A program made the translations under genes and the position numbers. From contig JBGPHT010000257.1 in NCBI GenBank assembly GCA_041484525.1, forward strand, positions 1-6,563: a stretch of 6,563 nt of DNA, in the 5' to 3' direction. This document shows positions 1-4,545 of this stretch, in pieces. The stretch comes from JBGPHT01 sp041484525 (GTDB taxonomy: Bacteria; Acidobacteriota; Terriglobia; Bryobacterales; Bryobacteraceae). Each line of letters opens with the position of its first letter. The stretch's first letter is position 1. The notes under the pieces were generated by a model. It was not told the origin of the DNA, made no database searches, and saw only the letters and a list, made by a program, of their open reading frames with translations.

Positions 1-2
1 AT

Positions 3-75
3 TTCGCCCGCGACGACGCGCACTTCGAGTCCATGCTGCACGGATCGTGGCGGGTTCTGAAACCCGGCGGGCTCG
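3..75 (+). pseudogene. Fragment of a class I SAM-dependent methyltransferase (left-truncated, 3' end replaced)
   Basis: Reading from base 3 gives FARDDAHFESMLHG followed by WRVLKPGG. This matches the region around the post-motif 'W-x-LKPGG' strand of small class I methyltransferases of the tellurite-resistance/methyltransferase-domain type. In that family KPGG is followed by a hydrophobic strand and roughly 60 to 80 more residues. Here the similarity stops at about base 75 and the frame runs through unrelated residues to a TGA at 138-140. The DNA from base 76 instead encodes a kinase C-terminus in another frame, so the gene is cut at a junction. The 5' part lies outside the window. The family call rests on about 22 residues; the truncation is clearer than the exact substrate class, which cannot be told. 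Confidence 0.45.
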
Positions 76-339
76 GTGAGCGCTCAATCTGGAGCAAGGG
101 ATGGCGAGGAACTTTACTATCTGAGCCAGGCGGAAAATGATGGCAGCGGAAATCAAGAGCGGGGTGAAATTTGAGGCCGGTGTGCCGAGACTTTGTTCGA
201 GGTGCGGCTTCCAAGCGACGCCGAGCCCTGGTCGGACGTCAGCAAGGACAGCCGTCTCTCATTCTGGTGCTGTCGGAGCAAACCGCGAACGCGCCCACGA
301 CGGAAGTCATCAACTGGCCGGCGGGGTTGAAAAAAATAG
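76..339 (+). pseudogene. C-terminal remnant of an acidobacterial Ser/Thr kinase with PD40/WD40-like sensor domain, frameshifted
   Basis: Three frames together spell the usual C-terminus of this kinase family. Frame 1 from base 76 gives VSAQSG..DGEELYYLSQ. The frame starting at 137 gives MMAAEIKSGVKFEAGVP. Frame 1 resumes at 193 with LFEVRLPSDAEPWSDVSKD. The third frame, from about 258, gives LSEQTANAP and then VINWPAGLKK. In intact members these pieces are continuous and form the last blades of a TolB/PD40-like beta-propeller, ending LKK-stop. The frame therefore changes near 130, 190 and 257, and the final stop (TAG at 337-339) is displaced by a run of seven A (330-336). No start or kinase domain precedes it; it begins directly at the methyltransferase junction. 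It is almost certainly non-functional. Sequencing error could explain one shift but hardly four. Confidence 0.7.
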
Positions 340-551
340 CCTCGGTCCGCCCAACGAAGTCACGCTACACGAACACCGGTCAAACCTCCCGAACAAACTG
401 ATTCTAGAAACGGTTCCTTGGATAGCGTCCGGTTGGGCGCAATCCGGAAGTTGAGGTTGATCCCGACACTGCGAGAGCAACCTCCGGTTGGCCCGTCAAC
501 CATCCCCGCGTAAGAATCCCACTCTTCCGCACGGTACGATCGTGAGACCCT
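340..551. other. Gene-free stretch between two kinase remnants
   Basis: I see no reading frame here with protein-like composition on either strand. The frames that stay open are rich in Arg, Pro and Ser and carry no family signature. No tRNA, hairpin with a T tract, or convincing promoter stands out ahead of the kinase start at 552, and there is no good ribosome binding site before that ATG (the preceding bases are GTGAGACCCT). Confidence 0.5.
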
Positions 552-1190
552 ATGCCCCTAACTTCTGGAACCCGCCTTGGTCCATACGAAATCCTCGCAC
601 CCATCGGCGCCGGAGGAATGGGCGAAGTGTATCGCGCGCGAGATACACGCCTGGGCCGCGATGTCGCCATCAAGGTGCTGCCGGAGGCCTTCGCGCGGGA
701 TGTCGAGCGCATGCGGCGTTTCGAGCAGGAGGCGCGCTCGGTCGCGCAAATCCGTGGAATATGCGCGGCAGATTGCGGATGCTCTGGCCGCCGCCCACGA
801 CAAGCAGATCGTCCACCGCGATCTGAAACCGGAAAACCTGTTCCTGGCTGCCGGCGGAAGAGTGAAGATTCTCGATTTCGGCCTGGCTAAATGGCCGCCC
901 AGGAGAGCGCCGCGTCAGCCGCGGATGGCGCCACCGCCACCATCGCGGGGCTGACTAACCCGGGCGTAGTCATGGGCACCACCGGGTACATGGCGCCGGA
1001 ACAGGTGCGTGGCGAAGCCGTGGACCCTCGTGCCGATATCATCAGCTTTGGCGCCACCCTGTACGAAATGCTGACTGGCCGGCGTGCGTTTCACGGGGAA
1101 ACATCCATCGAGACGATGAACGCCATTCTCAAGGAGGATCCGGCGGAGGCCGAGGCGGAGAAATTGCGGGGCAGGGCTACGCGCGAGTAA
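552..1190 (+). pseudogene. Decayed Ser/Thr protein kinase (Pkn-type), internal deletion and two frame changes
   Basis: The start codes MPLTSGTRLGPYEI, the normal N-terminus of acidobacterial eukaryote-like kinases. The glycine loop (G19, G21, G24), the ATP-binding lysine of VAIK (K41) and the helix-C glutamate (E60 in FEQEAR) follow. At about 747 the sequence jumps from EARSVA straight to KSVEYARQIADAL in another frame. From memory of the family, about 40 to 45 codons covering strands 4-5 and the hinge are missing. The catalytic loop IVHRDLKPEN (from about 808) and DFG (874-882) follow. The frame changes again near 888 and continues with GTTGYMAPEQ and the helix-F Asp of DPRADI. Homology ends after ILKEDPAE, about 35 bases before the stop at 1190, so the rest of the C-lobe and the sensor domain are absent. 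The 891-1190 frame could be called as a 99-residue gene, but it would be a kinase fragment without ATP-binding parts. A short fusion tail (AEAEKLRGRATRE) is of unknown origin. Confidence 0.75.
763..872 (+). repeat. 110-bp direct repeat, left copy (kinase catalytic-loop DNA)
   Basis: This stretch matches 5913-6022 in the same orientation with four mismatches by eye (782, 783, 786 and 847); 787-846 is identical over 60 bases. It codes ARQIADxLAAAHDKQIVH, the catalytic loop and GGRVKI of the kinase family in both copies. The copies are 5150 bases apart and flank the intact gene block. They are most simply paralogous kinase segments, but they are long and similar enough to serve as substrates for homologous recombination. 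Confidence 0.85.
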
Positions 1191-1205
1191 GGCTGCGGAT
1201 TCCGG

Positions 1206-1583
1206 TCAGCGATTCCCCGTGCTCTTCAAATCCATGCTCTTCAAATAGGCTATCACTGCCTTTCGCTCTTCCGCATCGGTCAAGCGGAACCCCATATCCG
1301 TGTCCGGCGCCATCGAATCGGGATCGCTCAGCCATCGGTCCAGGCTGGCGTCATCCCAGCGGATGGCCGCTTTCTTCAAGGCATCGGAATAGGCAAAGCC
1401 GGGCACGCTCGCCGCTTTGCGGCCGTAAACGCCGCGCAGCCGCGGTCCTTCTTTGTTCAAGTCGGGAGCGTGGCAGCCGCTGCAACGCCGCACGAACAGA
1501 TCTTTGCCACGCTCCTCCTGGGTGTTGAAGGCCAGCAGGATCGTTCCGCCAGCCACCGCTATGCATAGTATTCTGGCAAGCAT
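1206..1583 (-). CDS. Class I c-type cytochrome, exported, monohaem
   Basis: This is a small soluble electron carrier of about 125 residues acting outside the cytoplasmic membrane. The N-terminus MLARILCIAVAGGTILLAF is a typical Sec signal or membrane anchor. CSGCH (34-38) is the haem c attachment site. The segment GPRLRGVYGRKAASVPGF with YSDALKKA resembles the mitochondrial/c2-type cytochromes, and M97 in DTDMGF is the likely sixth iron ligand, before the C-terminal helix RKAVIAYLKS. I place the start at 1583: GGAG (1591-1594) lies 7 bases upstream. An ATG at 1604 would overlap the neighbour and lacks a binding site. The gene begins 4 bases after the phosphoesterase stop, so the two are surely cotranscribed and probably translationally coupled. 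The C-terminus carries a tandem 15-bp duplication (LKSMD LKSTG). Its redox partner is unknown; the nearby oxidase or haem-binding protein are candidates. Confidence 0.9.
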   Translation of the reverse strand: MLARILCIAVAGGTILLAFNTQEERGKDLFVRRCSGCHAPDLNKEGPRLRGVYGRKAASVPGFAYSDALKKAAIRWDDASLDRWLSDPDSMAPDTDMGFRLTDAEERKAVIAYLKSMDLKSTGNR

Positions 1584-1587
1584 CGAG

Positions 1588-2520
1588 TTACTCCAACGTC
1601 GCATCGACGATTGCCAGATGCTGCGGACGCGGCACGAACTCGACCTGGCTGATGCCGAGCACTCCGCGCAGTCTCTCGGCCGGCACCTTCATTGGTCCAG
1701 CGGATGGTGCGCTCCCGGGAGCCGGTTGCGGGAACGCGGTCGACATGGCAGTGTGGAACCGGACGTTGCCCTCCACTTTCTGCATCGTTTGGTGAATGTG
1801 CCCGTTCAGCACCGTGACCGAGCCGAAGCGCTTCGCGTAGCCCAGCGCTTCCTCGCTGTCGGAGGTGCCCCAGCCCCAATCGGGATACACAGTCCACAGA
1901 GGAATATGCGCGAACAAGACGATCGGCGTGCTGGCCGAACGGCCGCTCAAATCGTCCTTCAACCAGGCCAGTTGTTCGGCTCCCAACTTGCCCATGCCCT
2001 CCAGCGCCGCTGAATTCACCAGGCCCACGAAATGCACCCCGTGATGGTCGAAGCTATACCAGCCGGTTCCTCTGGTGCCCTTGCCGTAACGCGCCAGGTA
2101 TTCCTTGCCGTCGTCGGTCGCGTTGTCGTGTTCTCCGGGAACATAAAATACTTGTTTCGCCTTGGCGCCCTGCAATAGTTGGCCGAGCGTGTCGAACTCC
2201 GCCGGCTTGGCCAGATGCGTCAGATCCCCGGTATGGATCAGGAAGTCCGGGGCCTGCGGTAGAGCATTGATCTTGTCGATGGCAATCTGCAACGTAGCGT
2301 TCACATCGGCATTGGCCGGTTTATTGAATCCGATGTGGCTGTCGCTGATCTGTACGAATTGAAAGCCTTCGTTCCCGCCGGTTTGACCGAGCAGTTTCGA
2401 CGCCGGTACGCCGCCAGTGATGGTCCACACCACACCGGCGCCGGCCCATGCCATGCAGCGCAGGAATCCACGCCGGTCAACGCCATCGGCACCCAATCCG
2501 TTTTTCAGTAAGTCAGTCAT
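1588..2520 (-). CDS. Tat-exported calcineurin-like metallophosphoesterase
   Basis: The predicted product is a 310-residue dimetal phosphoesterase exported folded to the periplasm. The N-terminus has a twin-arginine signal (DRRGFLRC, 15-22, then a hydrophobic stretch to about 36). The family's metal motifs appear in order: D60-S-H62 (ISDSHIG), G98-D99 (HTGDLTH), G129-E-H-D132, H205 (FAHIPLW) and GH241IH243. The third motif is normally GNHD or GNHE; here Glu replaces the Asn that usually binds metal and helps catalysis. The rest of the site is complete, so a subfamily variant is more likely than loss of function. Length fits the CpdA/Icc-like and purple-phosphatase-like small members, but the substrate cannot be told. 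I chose the ATG at 2520 because GGAGG (2525-2529) precedes it and the Tat signal starts close by; the frame stays open upstream to 2952, but that part has no family similarity and lies antisense to the next gene. Confidence 0.88.
   Translation of the reverse strand: MTDLLKNGLGADGVDRRGFLRCMAWAGAGVVWTITGGVPASKLLGQTGGNEGFQFVQISDSHIGFNKPANADVNATLQIAIDKINALPQAPDFLIHTGDLTHLAKPAEFDTLGQLLQGAKAKQVFYVPGEHDNATDDGKEYLARYGKGTRGTGWYSFDHHGVHFVGLVNSAALEGMGKLGAEQLAWLKDDLSGRSASTPIVLFAHIPLWTVYPDWGWGTSDSEEALGYAKRFGSVTVLNGHIHQTMQKVEGNVRFHTAMSTAFPQPAPGSAPSAGPMKVPAERLRGVLGISQVEFVPRPQHLAIVDATLE
1591..1594 (-). promoter_or_regulatory. Ribosome binding site deciding the cytochrome c start
   Basis: On the minus strand GGAG sits 7 bases before the ATG at 1583, just inside the 3' end of the phosphoesterase gene. 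The alternative ATG at 1604 has no comparable site. The placement points to reinitiation or coupling between the two genes. Confidence 0.7.
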
Positions 2521-2524
2521 AAAG

Positions 2525-2529
2525 CCTCC
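2525..2529 (-). promoter_or_regulatory. Ribosome binding site deciding the phosphoesterase start
   Basis: On the minus strand GGAGG lies 4 bases before the ATG at 2520. The spacing is a little short, but this is the strongest Shine-Dalgarno-like match near any in-frame start. It supports a protein that begins just before the twin-arginine signal. Confidence 0.6.
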
Positions 2530-2556
2530 GCCTGCCACGACTGCGAAACCGGCGAT

Positions 2557-2576
2557 TTTATTCCCCAGGGAATAAA
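2557..2576. promoter_or_regulatory. Perfect 9-bp inverted repeat in the divergent intergenic region, candidate operator
   Basis: TTTATTCCC and GGGAATAAA form a perfect dyad with a 2-base centre (CA). It stands in the 86-base gap between the divergent phosphoesterase and haem-binding genes, about 30 bases from the haem-binding gene start and 37 from the phosphoesterase start. The symmetry, AT-rich arms in GC-rich DNA and position suit a dimeric repressor site covering both promoters. No T tract follows, so a terminator is unlikely. I do not recognise the regulator's family; no candidate regulator gene other than the sigma/anti-sigma pair is in the window. Confidence 0.5.
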
Positions 2577-2606
2577 TCATCTTCCCCGTGATAACGGATA
2601 AGCGTG

Positions 2607-3065
2607 ATGAAACAACTATGTTGGCTGATTGCCGGCTGCACGCTGGCGTTGCCGTTGATCCACCCTTACGGACCTGTTCGACAGCAACACGCTGCTGTCC
2701 TGCCGGTGGACGTCCAAGAGAACGACCAGCACGTCCGAGCCGTGCTGAAGAGGGCCTGCCAGAACTGCCATTCGCAGCAGACGCAATGGCCGGCGTACAG
2801 CTATCTTCCCCTGGTGTCGTGGGCCGTGGAAAGAGACGTCGCCGAGGCCCGCCGGCATATGGACCTCTCGCATTGGGACTGGTATTCCACGGACCAAAAG
2901 CGAGACCTGCTGGCGCGCATCGGAACCGAAGTCCGAAACCGTCGAATGCCACTACGCCGTTACGTTCTGCTGCATCCGGAAGCCCGCCTTTCGGAATCAG
3001 AAATCCAGGCGATCTACGATTGGACCAAAGCCCAGCGGCGCGCCCTGCGAAAGCAGCGGGAATAA
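2607..3065 (+). CDS. Haem-binding domain protein (Haem_bd-type, CxxCH), exported
   Basis: This product of about 152 residues resembles the Haem_bd family of small periplasmic proteins with one c-type haem. It has a short hydrophobic N-terminus (LCWLIAGCTLALPLI). ACQNCHS (CxxCH at 51-55) is followed by Q-x-WPAYSYLPLVSW and DV-x-EAR, and then RRMPLRRYV with LLHPEARLSESE. In the family this is the conserved MPP-x-x-Y/HPEA segment, whose Met (M114 here) may be an axial ligand. IAGC at 8-11 looks like a lipobox but would leave an unusually short signal, so I favour a Sec signal or anchor. A GTG at 2604 directly before the ATG could also start it; GGATAAG (2596-2602) is the only weak binding site. 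It is divergent from the phosphoesterase and sits 111 bases before the sigma gene start I prefer. Electron transfer or haem sensing are both possible; the function of the family is not settled. Confidence 0.85.
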   Translation: MKQLCWLIAGCTLALPLIHPYGPVRQQHAAVLPVDVQENDQHVRAVLKRACQNCHSQQTQWPAYSYLPLVSWAVERDVAEARRHMDLSHWDWYSTDQKRDLLARIGTEVRNRRMPLRRYVLLHPEARLSESEIQAIYDWTKAQRRALRKQRE

Positions 3066-3092
3066 ACCGGGACCTCGGTGAGTCTCCTGTAA

Positions 3093-3117
3093 TGAACCTG
3101 CCGAATGGCTTATGTCA
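3093..3117 (+). promoter_or_regulatory. Possible ECF-type promoter ahead of the sigma factor gene
   Basis: TGAACC (3093-3098) followed after 15 bases by GTCA (3114-3117) resembles the AAC-core -35 and CGTC/GTCA-like -10 elements used by many ECF sigma factors. It lies about 60 bases before the preferred sigma start, where an autoregulated promoter would be expected. The match is short and made by eye, so it is only a candidate. Confidence 0.3.
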
Positions 3118-3176
3118 CAATGACTGCGTCCCCGCTGACCGCCGTACCGAAAGACACGCGCGCTGGAAGAACCGCC

Positions 3177-3692
3177 ATGGAAGCAGCAAGGAAACGGGCC
3201 CTTTTTGAACAAACCGTCATTCCTCATCTCAACGCGGCATACAATCTGGCCCGCTGGCTGACGCGCAACGGCGACGATGCCGAGGACCTGGTGCAGGAAG
3301 CCTATCTGCGCGCTTTCCGTTCCTTCGACACCTTCCAGGGCCAGGACGGCCGCGCCTGGCTGCTGGCGGTAGTCCGCAATACCTGCTTTACCTGGCTGCG
3401 GAAAAAAGGCGATCGGCCTACGGCGGAATTCGATGAACAGATTCACAGCGCCGCCGGCCAATCGCCTAACGCTGAATCCGTCCTTCTCAACCAAGCCGCT
3501 CTGGGCTCCCTGCAGGACTGCCTGGAAGCGTTGCCGCTCGAATTCCGCGAAGCGATCGTTCTGCGCGAGTTGGAAGAATTGTCCTACAAGGAGATTTCCG
3601 ACATCGCGCGCGTGCCCGTGGGCACCGTGATGTCGCGCATCGCGCGAGGCCGCAAGCGCCTCCAGAAATGTTTAGAGGGAGCCCTACGATGA
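3177..3692 (+). CDS. ECF-subfamily RNA polymerase sigma factor
   Basis: The product, about 171 residues, directs RNA polymerase to a small set of promoters. Region 2 is seen in AYNLARWLTRNGDDAEDLVQEAYLRAF, with the DAEDLVQE signature that contacts the polymerase clamp, followed by GRAWLLAVVRNTCFTWLRKK, the -10 recognition and melting part. A linker of about 40 residues leads to region 4: LQDCLEALPLEFREAIVLRE, then ELSYKEISDIARVPVGTVMSRIARGRKRL, a helix-turn-helix for the -35 element. I prefer the ATG at 3177 because GGAAG lies 7 bases upstream and family members start close to this point. ATGs at 3105 and 3120 stay in frame but have no binding site, and 3105 would fall inside the possible promoter. 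The stop overlaps the anti-sigma start as ATGA, the standard sigma/anti-sigma arrangement. Confidence 0.92.
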   Translation: MEAARKRALFEQTVIPHLNAAYNLARWLTRNGDDAEDLVQEAYLRAFRSFDTFQGQDGRAWLLAVVRNTCFTWLRKKGDRPTAEFDEQIHSAAGQSPNAESVLLNQAALGSLQDCLEALPLEFREAIVLRELEELSYKEISDIARVPVGTVMSRIARGRKRLQKCLEGALR

Positions 3693-4354
3693 ACTGCGAA
3701 ACCGCACGGCGCCTGATGGAGGCCAACGACCCAGCGCTCGCCGAGCATGTGCTCTCCTGCCCGTCCTGCATGATCGGAACGCATGCCCGTTACTACGAAG
3801 CTCCGCCCGGTCTCGAGCGGAAAATCCGCCAGAGTTTACGCCAGGAGCAGTCCGCGCCGTCGACGTGGCGCTGGCTGGCCATTGCCGCGTCCCTGCTGTT
3901 GGGCGTATCTGTAACCTGGAACGTCGCGCAGTTCCGGTCCCGTGTGGACCCCGGGCAACTCTTAGCCGACAATGTGCTCTCCGCTCACGTCCGCTCTCTC
4001 GCTGGAACTCACCTGCTCGACGTGCCCTCTTCCGACCAGCACACCGTGAAGCCCTGGTTCAACGGCAAGCTGGATTTCTCGCCGGGAGTCAAAGACCTGG
4101 AAGGCTTCCCGCTGCTCGGAGGACGTCTGGAGTATTTCGAAGGGCACCCAGCGGCGGCGCTGATCTACGGCCGTCATAACCACACCATCAACCTGTTCAC
4201 GTGGCCGTCGGCGACACCCACCGAGGCAGGCACGCAAACTCGCAATGGCTACCACTTGCAACACTGGTCCAGCAACGGAATGACGTTCTGGGCGGTCTCC
4301 GATCTCAACGAGACAGAACTGGGTCAATTCGTATCGCTCTACCGCCGCAATTAG
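3689..4354 (+). CDS. Transmembrane anti-sigma factor with zinc-finger-like N-terminus
   Basis: This 221-residue protein likely holds the adjacent ECF sigma factor inactive until an envelope signal arrives. The cytoplasmic N-terminus carries C3, H20, C24 and C27 (MNCETARR ... AEHVLSCPSC), the H-x3-C-x2-C pattern of zf-HC2 anti-sigma domains. One membrane helix (about 62-82, WLAIAASLLLGVSVTW) follows. The periplasmic part contains SSDQHTVKPWFNGKLDFSP, a segment I remember as conserved in a class of anti-sigma factors of Acidobacteria and Proteobacteria, then GFPLLGGRLEYFEG and a beta-rich end. I chose the ATG at 3689, not 3668, because it overlaps the sigma stop and GAGGGAG lies about 7 bases before it. 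A hairpin follows the stop, so this may be the last gene of the plus-strand unit. The signal it senses cannot be read from the sequence. Confidence 0.9.
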   Translation: MNCETARRLMEANDPALAEHVLSCPSCMIGTHARYYEAPPGLERKIRQSLRQEQSAPSTWRWLAIAASLLLGVSVTWNVAQFRSRVDPGQLLADNVLSAHVRSLAGTHLLDVPSSDQHTVKPWFNGKLDFSPGVKDLEGFPLLGGRLEYFEGHPAAALIYGRHNHTINLFTWPSATPTEAGTQTRNGYHLQHWSSNGMTFWAVSDLNETELGQFVSLYRRN

Positions 4355-4545
4355 GCCGGTAGTCGATCCTCGACTATTTGGGCTCTAGCGTGTGACTCGA
4401 ACAAGATGGTCTTGTGATTCTTCAAGAAGCCTTCGACTTCATCTTTGGACAGGCGCAGGCCCATGGTACCGGTCTGATCCAGGTTCACATTCCGGCCGGC
4501 GTGCGTCCGCGCCAACGGAATTTGAGCGCATTCGAAATGGGAATC
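4351..4545 (-). pseudogene. Unrecognised coding-like frame directly after the oxidase stop; likely gene remnant
   Basis: Reading on from the oxidase TAG in the same frame gives 64 further codons to a TAA at 4351-4353. The middle part looks like real protein: NVNLDQTGTMGLRLSKDEVE followed by GFLKNHKTILFES. Codons there are mostly GC-ending and the composition is balanced, unlike the opposite strand. There is no good start codon or binding site; an ATG within GTMGL would leave only about 35 residues. The end overlaps the anti-sigma stop by a few bases in convergent orientation. I do not recognise the family; a loose similarity to small antitoxin-type C-termini with an EV-x-x-FLK helix is too weak to name. 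It is either the remains of a deleted gene or, less likely, a readthrough extension of the oxidase. Confidence 0.35.
4360..4379 (+). terminator. Candidate transcription terminator after the anti-sigma gene
   Basis: TAGTCGA and TCGACTA form a perfect 7-bp stem with a 3-base loop (TCC), five bases after the anti-sigma stop, followed by TTTG. The T tract is short and the stem only moderately stable, so it may be a weak terminator or an RNA end-protecting hairpin. Its placement between convergent transcription units supports the call. Confidence 0.4.

Noticed and set aside
404..712. A 102-codon minus-strand frame over the kinase N-terminus
   Set aside because: It mirrors the glycine-loop coding DNA on the other strand; the composition is typical of an antisense frame in GC-rich DNA.
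1453..2013. A 186-codon plus-strand frame
   Set aside because: It is antisense to the cytochrome c and phosphoesterase genes and shows no protein-like motif.
2521..2952. N-terminal extension of the phosphoesterase to the ATG at 2952
   Set aside because: The extension is low-complexity, antisense to the haem-binding gene, and would bury the Tat signal internally; the ATG at 2520 has GGAGG before it.
2588..3208. A 206-codon plus-strand frame overlapping the haem-binding gene
   Set aside because: It is Arg/Pro/Ala-rich, has no family signature, and lies in another frame over a gene with a clear CxxCH domain.
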